Assembly: GCA_024345305.1 (NCBI GenBank)
Contig: BRON01000002.1
Span: 558,001-622,000 of the forward strand
Origin: Mrakia gelida
Lineage: Eukaryota; Basidiomycota; Tremellomycetes; Cystofilobasidiales; Mrakiaceae
Reading direction: 5' to 3'
DNA: 64,000 nucleotides
The translations under genes were made by a program, and so were the position numbers. The notes beneath the pieces were generated by a model. That model did not search any database. It was not told where the DNA came from and saw nothing but the letters and a program-made list of their open reading frames with translations. Below, one piece after another: positions 10,353-20,620 of this stretch. Each line of letters starts with the position of its first letter. Positions within the stretch are counted from its first letter, which is position 1.

Positions 10353-13300
10353 ATGCTTCCTCTCGTCAGTTTGGTAGCTATTGCTGCTGCTGCCTCCACG
10401 GTCGCGGCAGCTCCCCTCAACTCCTCTGTCGACGTCGCCCCTCAGATCAACACCACCGACTATGAGATCGCCCACGACCTCTCCTCCCTTCTACCCCACT
10501 CCTGATGCGGGAGCTGTCGCCGTCCCAAAAACTGATGAGCTTGATTGGGCCGCTGCGTTGAAGAAGGTAAGTTTGAGCCCACTCCTCCTTTTCTCGTCGC
10601 AAATGCTGACTTCTCTACATTCCCCCTCTTTGTCTTCTTCGTGATTTTCTTCGGATAAAAGGCCAAAGCGACGGTCAAGGACTGGACTCTCGACGAGAAG
10701 AGCGCGATCGTCGTCGGGTTGGTCGCTTTTCGTTCCCCTTCCTCGACCTCCTCCTCCTCTTCCTATCTCTGACCCAGACCTCCTACGTTCCCCGATTTGG
10801 TACTACAGTGACAAATGGCAGCCATTCGGTGAGTGGAAAGAACCTGTTTCCCTTTGGACACGAGAGAAGACGAAGCGAATCGAGCTGACCCCTCGTCCGT
10901 CTCTTCTTCTCTCTCCTCGACTTCGTCTCAGGACTCTGCGTCGGAAACGTCAAGCCCATCAACTCCACTGGCTTCCCTGGTCTCTGTCTTCAGGGTAAGC
11001 TTCGTCCTTCAAGTTGCTTTGCCGCTTCCGTTCCCGTCGTCGTCTTCCCGGACTTCGCGTCGCTCTTTGCTGACAGTTCTTCTCCTTTCTCATCGCTTCC
11101 CCTCCTTTCTCAGATGCTCCTGTCGGAGTTCGAGTCGCAGATCTCGTCTCTGCCTTCCCTGCTGGAGTCACCATCGCTGCGACGTTCGACAGGGATCTCA
11201 TGCAACAGCGAGGAGTCGCCATCGGCGCTGAGTTTTATGGGAAGGGAGTCAACATCGGTGAGCAGCGCGCTTGATCAACATCCTTGTGCTAGCAGTTACT
11301 GACCTCTTCTTCTCCTTTAGCTCTCGGACCTGGAATGAACTTGGCTCGAAACGCTGAGGGTGAGTTCGACGGCTCTCTTTCCTTTCGACTTGCGTCCGCG
11401 ACGAAGCGTGAAGTTGATCCGTTCTGGTTCGTCTTTGCAGGTGGTCGAAACTGGGAGGGATTCGGAGCCGACCCCTACCTCGCTGGGGAGGCTGCTTACT
11501 ACACGATCATTGGAATGCAGACTCTCAACAAGGACGGACAAGGAGTCCAGGTGCGCGTCTTCGCTTTCCCTCCCCCGCGTTCGTTCGCTCACTTCTTTCG
11601 TTGTCCTTTCATTCCTGTAGGCCACCGCCAAGCACTTCCTCGCCAACGACGAGGAGCACATGCGAATTGAGTCCAGCTCTAACCTCGACGATCGTACGAC
11701 CCACGAACTCCACCTGCAGTGAGTCGTCGTCTTGCTCTACTCGATCTCGATCTCGTCTCGCGTCCGTCCTGACTTCTACCTTCTTCTTCCTCAGCCCCTT
11801 CCTCAAGAGTGTACAAGCCGGAGTCGCGAACGTCTTGTCTGGTTACAATCTCGTCAACAACTCGTGAGTCGTGGATATCCGTTTCCAGTCGCGTCGAAGA
11901 TTCATCGCACTTGCTGACGACGTCGCCTCTCTCATTCGATCTAGGTGGTGTGCTCAGAACGCTAAGCTCAACAACGACCTCCTCAAGACAGAGCTCGGAT
12001 TCCAAGGGTGAGCGAGATCGTTGAGGAGGAAAGCTAGAGAGAAGGGAGGCTGATGACTTCGTTCGCGTCGACGTACTTTCTCTTTCCCCTCCCCCCCCTC
12101 TTCCTCCCCGCCCAAAGTACCCTGATGAGTGACTGGGCTGGAGCTCGTTCCGGAGTTGCCTCTATTCTCGGTGGTTTGGACATGGATATGTGAGTAACAT
12201 TGTATCAGGAAGAGGGAACGCCGAGCTTCTTCTCGCTTCGTTTCGCATCGCTGACCTTGCGCTTTCGTCTTCCTCTCCCCTTCTCCTCCTCACTCGTTCT
12301 TCGAATCAGGCCGGGAGTCATCGATTGGCTTCACTTCGACGGCAGCTCGTACTTCGACAAGAACCTCACCACTGCTGTCACCAACGGATCGGTTCCTCTC
12401 GAGAGAGTCACCGACATGGCCACTCGAGTTCTCGCTTCGTGGTATTTGCTCGGTCAGGACAAGGACTTCCCTGCTACCAACTTCAACTCGTACAACCTTA
12501 CGGATCCTGCGACGAACTCTCACGTCAACGTCCAGGGAGATCACTACAAGCTCATTCGGAAGATCGCTGCTGCGGGTGAGTCGACTTCTTTCGCTGCCCC
12601 TTCTTCGCCTTTTCACTGACTGACATCTCTTTGCCTTATGCTACCTTCTCAGGAACTGTGCTGCTCAAGAACATCGATAGCGCTCTTCCTCTTCAAAGGC
12701 CTGCGTCGCTCGGGGTAATCGGAGACGACGCTTTCCCTGATCCCAACGGCCTCAACTTCTACCAGTACCGAGGAGGAAACAACGGTACTCTCGCTGTTGG
12801 ATGGGGATCTGGGCGCTAACGACTTCCCCTACCTCGTTGACGTGAGTTCATGGCAGCGAGAGGAAACAACAAGGACCACGTCGCGACTTCGAAGCTGACG
12901 CGACCAAATTGCCTCCTCAGCCCTTCTCCGCCATCGTCGCCAAGGTCGAGCCCTACGGAACCGTCGTCGAGTCCACTCGAACTAACTTCGATCTCGAGCT
13001 CGCTGCCTCCGTTGCCTCTGGAAAGGAAGCTGCTCTCGTTTTCGTCAACTCTGAGTGAGTCTCGAAGCTTCACGCGTGTCTTCGGTTCACTCTCGGACGC
13101 TGATCGTTACTTTCATCTCTTCAGCGGTGGCGAGAGTGTATCTACTGTCGAGGGAGTCGAGGGAGACAGGAACAACCTCCTTCTTTGGCACGGCGGAGAG
13201 GATCTGTGAGCGCTTTTCCGCCTCGTTCTGTTGATGAACCTCGAGTTGACTTCAGCTCGCCCTTCTTTACAGCATTCTCGCTGTCGCTGCCGTCAACAAG

Positions 13301-13774
13301 AACACTATTGTCGTCGTTCACTCGGTCGGACCCGTCGACATGAACAGGTGGATTGATGTACGTGCCCTTCTTTCGTTTGACACTGACACGCGTCCATCTC
13401 TTGACTGACCTCTCTTCTCCTTCTCTCTCAGCACCCCAACGTTACTGCGGTCGTTTGGGCCAACCTTCCCGGTCAGGAGAGCGGAAACTCGTGCACCGAC
13501 ACCCTCTTTGGCGACTACAACCCCAGTGGAGTGCGTCTTTCTTTCCTCGCCTCTACAGTCACCTTCGACCTCTCGACCTACGATCTCTCCATGTGCGTTG
13601 AATTTTGACGCGTCTCGTCTCGCCCCCGTCGGATCGACCGCTGAACCTTCTCGTCTTCCCAATTTTCACAGCTGGGACGTCGTTCGTCAAACATGGATCC
13701 AGCCCGATGGTACCTTCGGTGTCCTCATCGCCACCGACGCCTTGGCCGCTCCTTCGCTTGAAGGGAAGATCTGA
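10353..13774 (+). pseudogene. Decayed GH3 beta-glucosidase
   Basis: Secreted glycoside hydrolase family 3 enzyme by homology. The signal peptide MLPLVSLVAIAAAASTVAA is intact. Then come [67 protein letters not shown], and TLMSDWAGARSG with the nucleophile aspartate. Farther on are VLLKNIDSALPLQ, VVVHSVGPVDMNRWIDHPN and GDYNPSG. Three lesions are visible. A frameshift near 10440-10480 runs into a stop at 10503, before the hallmark SPPFYPTP. A second frameshift near 12810-12816 sits in GWGSG/ANDFPYLVD. About 150 residues are missing after GDYNPSG (13530), so that only the end of the FnIII-like domain remains (SIWDVVRQTWIQPDG...). Other introns are normal, so the loss looks recent, or these are assembly errors. 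At least 12 exons. Confidence 0.8.
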
Positions 13775-14010
13775 TCGAAAACGCGTCGCATCTGCCACCC
13801 CCTCCACCCTCTCGACGCTCTTTTCACCTACAAGGACGCTCGTTCGCTTCACTAGACATTATCTTATTTCTCCGGGACCTGCATATATATTCACTCGTAA
13901 TTTTGCTTTTGGGCGGACTCGAAAAGGATGAATCCCTCGAAAAGTAAAAGCGCGAGGGATGTGAGCTTGAACTTCCTTCCCTTGGACCGTCCTCCTCTTC
14001 CACTCTCGAT

Positions 14011-15898
14011 ATGCAGGGTAGGTTTCTTTGCTCGCTCCTTAAAATAGCGAGAAGCTGACCCAGACGCTCTCTCCTCCTTCCCCAGCCAAATCGTTCTGGT
14101 CAACCTCGACGGTCTACTCAGCAGACTCCGTCGAGTTCTCGCCTCACCATCCTTTCATCCTCGCCGTCGGGACGTACCAGATCGAGACTCCTGCCCCTCC
14201 ACCACCACCACCACCACCCAAAGTCGATACCGGAGAGGATAGCAGTGACGAAGAGGAGGTCTATATCACTCCTCCTGCGAAGAGAAAGGGGAGGTGCTTG
14301 ATCTACGACGTTCAAGGGGAAATCGTGTGAGCTCAACCTCTCCTCCCTTCCCTCCCCCCTCCTTCGAAGCTGCTCTCTTTCAGACCTAACCTCCCCGGCT
14401 CGCGCTCCCTCGTCCAGCACGGAACAGCAGAGGATCGATGGACCGGCTATTCTTGACATGAAGTGGTCAGTATAAGCTTCCTCTCGTCGAGATCTTCGTC
14501 CCCTTCCTTGCGAGCTCAACCCTTTCCTCCTCCTCCCCCTTCGACGCTCTTCTCGATCAGGAACCCTCGTCTCGACCCCAACCACGGATCAGTCCTAGGT
14601 CTGGCGGATGCTGAAGGCCGACTGGTCACCTACAGATGGGACGAAATCCTAGTGAGCTTGACCCGTCCCTCGAGAGCTGAAGGAAAGCTCGAGCTCACAC
14701 CTCGCTCCTCCCTTCTCTCGTCATGCCTCCCTCAGAACCAACTGCAACACCTCCAGACCCTACAAGTCAGCTCGCCCACCACTCTCGTACTCTCTCTCGA
14801 CTGGTCTAATCGCATAACATCGTGCGTCCTCAAATGCTCTCGAGAGAGCTGCTCGAACCTGACCTCCTTCGTTCTCGTCGCCGCCGTTCAGATCCTCGAC
14901 ACCTCCGACCGTCATCACCTCCCTCTCATCTTTAGAACTCTCACACCTCACATACGACACCACCGGCGAGCTCACAGTCGCCCAGACCTGGGACGCTCAC
15001 GACTACGAACCCTGGGTCGCAAGTTTCGACGGATGGGACGGAGGGAACGTCGTTTACTCTGGTTCGTGCAGACGACCCTCTTCTGTTTCAGGTCCGCAAG
15101 TCTCATACTACAGAGACTGACTGCTCCCCTCCTCTTCGTTTCTAAGGCGGAGATGACTGCAAGCTCAAAGCCTGGGACGTTCGAACCGAGAACGACCAAC
15201 CACTTTGGACGAACAGTCGGTTCGTTCCTTTCCCCGCTTTTTATCTTCGACTCACTCCTCAAGAACCTCAACTGACCTGTCCTTCGATCGCCAGCTTCGA
15301 CGCAGGAGTGACTTGCATCCAAACCTCCCCTCACACACCTAATCTCGTCGCCGTCGGCTCGTGAGTCTTCTCCCTTTCGCTTTCCTTTCCCTCTACCTTC
15401 TCATTTCTCGACCCCCCCTCGTGCTTCTCCTCGAACCTTCAGCTGATCGAATCTCTCGTCCTCTATTTCGCTCACAGCTACAACGAAACTCTAACCCTCC
15501 TCGACCCACGCTTCCCTCTTCGTCCCCTCGCGACCTGCCCGTCCCCCCTCCCTCTCGGTGGCGGAGCTTGGAGAGTCAAGTTCCACCCCTCACCCGAACG
15601 GAAACGAGATCTCGTCGTCGCATGCATGCACGGAGGGTTCAAGGTCTTCCGGCTGGACGAGGCGCTCGTCGGAGGTTCGACGACGCGTCGAGAGGGAGAG
15701 GAAGCGAAGGAGGGGAAGGGAGAAACGTGGGGAGAAGGATGGGACTTGATCAAGCGGTTCGACGAGCACGAGAGCTTGGCCTACGGGGCGGACTGGAGTA
15801 GGATTCCGGAAGTGGCGAAGGAGGGTGAAGAGGGAGGAGGGACGGTGGTGGGAAGTTGTTCGTTTTACGATCACGAGGCGAAGCTTTGGAGGGCCTGA
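14011..15898 (+). CDS. DPH7: Diphthine methyltransferase (methylesterase) Dph7, WD40 protein
   Basis: Removes a methyl ester from the diphthine intermediate on translation elongation factor 2, allowing the final amidation to diphthamide. After a minute first exon (M-Q), the protein reads AKSFWSTSTVYSADSVEFSP and HPFILAVGTYQIE, followed by an acidic insertion. Then WD repeats: ILDMKWNPRLDPNHGSVLG, ADAEGRLVTYRWDE, LTYDTTGELTVAQTWDAHDY, EPWVASFDGWDGGNVVYSG, GDDCKLKAWDVRTEN and AGVTCIQTSPHTPNLVAVGS, with YNETLTLLDPR and the family-typical GGGAWRVKFHPS. It ends FYDHEAKLWRA. The DAHDYEPWV-to-GDDCKLKAWD stretch is the Dph7 signature. Seven or more introns. It lies between two damaged genes but is itself intact. 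Confidence 0.88.
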
Positions 15899-16310
15899 GC
15901 TTTCGTAGGATCGATGAGACTGATCCCTTCCTAGTCGACTATCTTTCTGGCAGGAGGAGAACTGCAGAAAAGGAAGGCAAAGTCGTCGAACTCATCCAAA
16001 ACAGGAGAAACTCGGGGAGCGAGCGACGGTTGATCCTTTCTTCTCCTCCAACACCCACTCGGAATCCCAGCTCATCCCAAAAGTTCGTACACCCCGTTTC
16101 TCTTCGCCTCTGGCTTCTTCTTTGACCCTTTTCGAGATCAAAACACGCACTGACCTCTGCCATTTGGTCTCCAGAAGCTCTTCGGTTTGCCCTCCGTTCC
16201 CTCTTCACCTCCCTCCGCGCCCTCCCTCCCCAGCCCAACAGCTCGCTCAAGACGCTCGCTAGCCCAACCCAACCTTCGACAACACACGACCACCTCCTCT
16301 AGAGTCTCTC
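15899..16310. other. Intergenic spacer DPH7 / IRE1-like
   Basis: 412 bp between tandem genes; purine-rich then pyrimidine-rich. No gene or RNA recognised. Confidence 0.4.
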
Positions 16311-17946
16311 ATGCGTCTACCGACCTTCTTCCTCGTACTGGTCTCCTTCTCAACGAGTTTAGCGTCTCCCGAGCACCACAGGTCCCGACCTCGACCAGGT
16401 TCCACGTCGTCGATGGCCTCCCCTCACTCCCTGGCGACTCTCATCCCCTCCCCTCCTCGAACCAAACCATCTCAGATCGTCCTTTCCCATCTCCTCCTCG
16501 TAGCAACCATCGACGGAGCGCTTCATGCCCTCGAAAGAGCAACGGGGAGGAAGGTATGGTCCGTCGAAGGGCTAGGAGGAGTCGACGGTTTCGCCATGGT
16601 CGGGAGCGAGGGGTCGAGCTTCGAGGATCTGGAAGACTGGGAGGAAGGGGACGAGGAGGAGAGGTTTGTGGTGGATCCTAGGAAGGGGGAGATATGGGTG
16701 GGAAGGAGAGCTTGGGTCGAAGGAGAGGAGAGAGGAGGAGATTGGAAGCTCGCGAAACTCGGGGTGACCGTCCCTGATCTGTGACTTCAGATTTGCCCAC
16801 GCTCAAGATATCTCCCCTCACATATACTGACATACCTCCGGTTTTCTCTCCCCTGTTGGTCTCAGAGTTCACGCCTCCTCCTCCTTCCAAGCCTCGCCCG
16901 TTCGGTTCACCCACGACCTCAACCGTCGAATCTTCATCGGGAAAATGGAGTCGTCGCTCTTCGGAATCGAACTCGATACAGGCAAGATCGTCGGAGAGTT
17001 CGGAAGCACTCCCTCCAGTCGGGCTCAGTCAGCGGAGAGCGTCGTTTCTTCGAGTTGCGGAGCAGAAGGACACGGACTGGGTCGAACGAGACGTCGAAAG
17101 AAGAGCGGGGACGCCGAGATGGATGCTGCTGAGATGGAAGCGATGTTGGACGAGATGGAGTCTGGGAATTCGAAACATGCAGAGTCCTGTCCCCAGAACC
17201 TGCTCTACATCACTCGAACCGGTGAGTCTTGCTCCCTCTGTGCTTCTTCGCGACGCGTCTGTGCTTGTTTTCGATTCCGTTCTCACTCTCCTTGTGCTCG
17301 CTTTCGATCAGAATACACCCTTCGGATACACTCTCACCCCAAATCCCACTCTCGCTCAACCCAAACTCTTCGCTACTCGACCTACGGCCCTCCCGATCCA
17401 GGACAACTCGACCCTTCCCTCGCCGCCATTTGGGGTCAAGGGGCAACAGCAGACAACCAGTACGCGATGCTCGCGACTCGCTGGTCGTCAGGAGCTCAGA
17501 AGCTCTCAGCTGGAGTTCTTGGAGTTCTTCCTGGAGGAAAGCGTACGCGATTTTGGGCGCTGGAGATGCCTGAGTCGCTCCCGTGCGTTTCGACCTTTCC
17601 TTTTCGTCCAGCTCTTGCTTCGAATTGCTGACCATCTAACCCTTTCGTCGCTTCTTCCGCCTTCCGTAGAATCGCCTTCTTCGACATCCTCTCCCTTCGC
17701 ACCTCCGGTCTCTCCGCGTCGGGTCCGTCGTTCATCCTCTCTCAACCTCTTCCCTCCTCCGACGTCATCAAGAGGTCCTCCGCCGCGTCCTCCTTCCCAA
17801 ATTTCCTTTTCGTCGGTCGTTCGTACACTTCTGCCCTCTTCGCTCTCTCCAAGGACAACTACCCTGGCCTCGGCGACCCTGACGTCGACTCCCAACGAGG
17901 TCAAGGTCGTCTTCGAACCGATCTTGAAGGATACCACTACCTCTAG
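16311..17946 (+). CDS. IRE1: IRE1-type ER lumenal sensor domain, kinase/RNase absent
   Basis: IRE1 senses unfolded proteins in the ER lumen and signals through a cytosolic kinase-RNase. Here only the sensor is encoded, about 450 residues in four exons. The signal peptide is MRLPTFFLVLVSFSTSLAS. Then come LLVATIDGALHALERATGRK, RRIFIGKMESSLFGIELDTG, NLLYITRTEYTLRIHSH, LRYSTYGP and ALFALSKDNYPG, in the order of IRE1 lumenal domains. The frame stops at TAG 17944, after LEGYHYL. No transmembrane helix, kinase or KEN domain occurs in any frame downstream before the next gene. As drawn, the product would be a secreted or lumenal protein, a truncated paralogue, or the N-terminal part of a gene damaged by deletion or misassembly. 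PERK has a similar lumenal fold but is not expected in fungi. Confidence 0.7.
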
Positions 17947-18601
17947 CAGCCGGGAGGGCAGGCTACTCCCGAGATTTTGACTCGGTAAATTTCTCGTTTG
18001 CCTATGCTTTTCTCATCCCGCCTCTTCCATAGACTAGTCCGTCCCACTCTTGTTTTTCCCAAGTCGTCGACGCGTCGAACCCTCGTCTTGTCTCGCGCGT
18101 TTCGGCTCGCTCCCTTCCCTTCCCTTCACTCTTTCTTCATAACGAACGATGCACGCTTTCTTATTATCTCGTACCAGAAGCTCCTCGAAACCTAGGGCGG
18201 TCCAGAAGAGAGCAGCGACGGCGAACCCGAGGACTCGATGTAGAATCCCTTCCCTCTCCCCCCGTTATCTCTCTCGATCCTCGCTGTGAGTTTGCGCTGA
18301 ACGCGCATTTTAATCGTAAGTAAGAAAGCTATAACCAAGGGCAAGATAAGAACGGTCCACGAAAGAGACGAAAACGAAGGCAAGGCAGAAAAACGAAGGA
18401 CGAAGTCAAGTCAGTTCGAGACGCGAGGTGGGATGGGAAGGGTGATGTGGTACGAACGTGGATGGGATGGGATGGGAGTAGAGGGTGAAGGTCAAGCTAG
18501 AAAGGAAGGGTGTACAAGGAGAGAAAAGAGAAAGGAGAGCCGAGTCCGAGAGCGAAACCCCAAAAGAGAGACGAAAAACGAGAAGAGTCACCGACTGAAA
18601 T
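17947..18601. other. Convergent intergenic region
   Basis: 655 bp between stops. Holds one GACGCGTC palindrome (18069) and a 63-codon minus-strand frame (18192-18383) with one hydrophobic helix, which I do not call as a gene. No kinase-like sequence belonging to the upstream IRE1 frame is present. Confidence 0.4.
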
Positions 18602-19592
18602 CTAGCACGCCCTCATAGCAAACAACTGCAACCCCTCCAACGCCTCCCTCTCCTCGTCGGCCACGTCCCCGAAGTCCCCTCCACCCTGTGCGTCGTCCTC
18701 GAAGTCGTCGAAGGTAGCCTGAGGAGGGGTGATGAGTTCGTCGTCGTCGTCCGAATCCGCGTCGTTGGAGGAAGAAGGGAAGGCGAGGGAGAAGTTGGAG
18801 TCGTCGTCGTAGTCGAAGAAGGAGAGGGCGGTCTTGGGTGTGGGTGTTCGGAGAGAGGAGGATTGAGGGGTGGTGAGGATGGAAGAGGTGGAGGACGAGG
18901 ACGAGGAGTAGCCGAGCGAGGGGAGGGAGTACGAGACCGGAGTTGGCGAAGTCGAGGAAGACACCGAGGAGAAAGAGAAATCCATCTCCTCTCCCTCGCT
19001 ATCGAACTCCTCCTCATCGGTATCGGACCCAACCTCCACAACCTCAACCCTAGCCTTCTCTTCCTGGCTCATCAACGCGTCGTAATGTCCTCCCAATCCG
19101 ACCTCCGGCGCAACCTCGTCCCAACCCTCCATCTCCTCATCCTCCTCCTCGTCGTCGTCGTCGGTGTACATATGGTTCGCCATCCTCTCGTACTCCTCCT
19201 CCTCCTGCCTTCGCTCAAAATCAGCGAGATCTTCAGCGGTGTTGATGGTGTTGAGGAGAAGGACGGATTTGTGCAAGGTTGGGACGTCCGAGCGAGGAGA
19301 GGAGGTGTGAATCGACCGCAACTTCGCTTGCGCGAGGAAGAGGAGGCGAGGGATTTGGGTAGCTGAGGGAAGCGAAGAGGGAGGAACAAGGGAAAAGGAG
19401 GAAGGAAGAGTCAGCGCACAGTTTTTTACGGATCAAAAAGGAAGCGAGCGAGGAAGCGCGGGAGGACCTCCGAAGGTGTTGTTCTCCCTCCATTATCATG
19501 ATAAAAGAGAACGATTGAGACTTACCGATGTAACTCATATCGTTATGGTTCTTGTTGTTGATCTTCTGGGTCTTGTAGTACGAGGTAGACAT
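18602..19592 (-). CDS. Uncharacterised acidic/Ser-rich fungal protein
   Basis: Not recognised. The start MSTSYYKTQKINNKNHNDMS leads across one intron to IATQIPRLLFLAQAKLRSIH, TSSPRSDVPTLHKSVLLLNT and a charged coiled segment LADFERRQEEEEYERMANHM. Then follow long Asp/Glu tracts and Ser/Thr-rich sequence, ending FDDFEDDAQGGG and a hydrophobic EALEGLQLFAMRAC. About 265 residues. The ordered part is the first ~90 residues; the rest should be disordered. An open, Ser-rich reading continues upstream of the chosen ATG to a probable acceptor near 19750, so a longer N-terminus with a further exon is possible, but I found no upstream start codon. It could be a nuclear or ribosome-associated factor, judging only by acidity. 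Confidence 0.6.
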
Positions 19593-20620
19593 CTTTGCGG
19601 ATGATGTGGAAGTGGACTTGCTGGAGGAGTTGGCTGAGCCTACGTTGGAGGGTGGTTGTTTTGGAGTTGAGAACTGGATAGAGGAGTGGAGCTGGTGCGA
19701 CGAATCATAACGAGGAGGTAGAGTAGTAGACGACGAGGAGGAGAAGGCCTTAACACGAGTAAGGGAAGGGAGTGAAAAGGGAAGGCGAGGAGGGGAATGT
19801 CAGTCGAACGAATGAGGGTTGGAGGTGGAACGAGTCGGGAGGAAGCGAGGGAAGCGAGGACTAACTGGGTGTGCTGGAATGGCTGCTGAGAGAAGGGGTT
19901 TGTTGTTGTTGTTCTGGGTTGGGTTCACTGGGTTCGCGGGAGGGAGGATTTAGCACATGTTGTTCTGGGAGGGTTGATGGTGGTTGGAGGGACAACGAAG
20001 GGAGTCGGGCAGGATGAGGAAGGCCATTTCAAGAGGAGACGAGTCACTTCTCGGGAGGGAAGGCGAGCTCAGCCTAGGTGGCCGTCCGTCCTCTCGCGTC
20101 TTTTTTCGTGCCCACCCTTAGCTTCTTGGAACCCGATTTTCGCTCCGAGAAGGTTTTCATGCTCATTCCGAGACTACGACGTCAAGAAAATGTGCTCTTC
20201 CCGCCCCAAACGAGCTGTTCTCGAGCCACGAAGAGGGAGGAGGGAAGCGGTTCCTCCCTCGTTTCTTCGGTCGGCTCCGTCGCTCTCCTCCTCTGATTCA
20301 GCGCTTTCTCCAGGCTTACCAACCCTTCAAGAAAATCTGCAAGGTACCACGTTGCACGTATGCTAGAGTAAGCAAGCCGACGAGCCGAAGGAGCGAGCCT
20401 GAAAAAGCGAAAATTGATCTGAACGAGACATCAAGACGAAGGGCCGCGCTCCTTTCAGCCCTCGTCTCGCCGCTCTCGTGCGCTAGCATAAGGATGGATA
20501 AGAGATGTGAACTGGGGTCTAAGCTTATATAGCAAGCAGTAGCGATACAGACTAACCGAAAATTCTCCGAAAGCAATCTATGACCTTCAAAGCGACTACG
20601 AAACGAACGGGACGCGTCGC
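19593..20620. other. Long intergenic region between two minus-strand genes
   Basis: 1.03 kb. The left ~200 bp may contain a 5' exon or leader of the acidic gene. A 130-codon + strand frame (19974-20366) has no motif and looks random. A GACGCGTC palindrome (20611) sits just beyond the antiporter stop codon. Confidence 0.4.

Noticed and set aside
17998..18195. Frame after the IRE1-like stop as the start of a kinase domain
   Set aside because: The translation has no glycine loop, VAIK, HRD or DFG motif.
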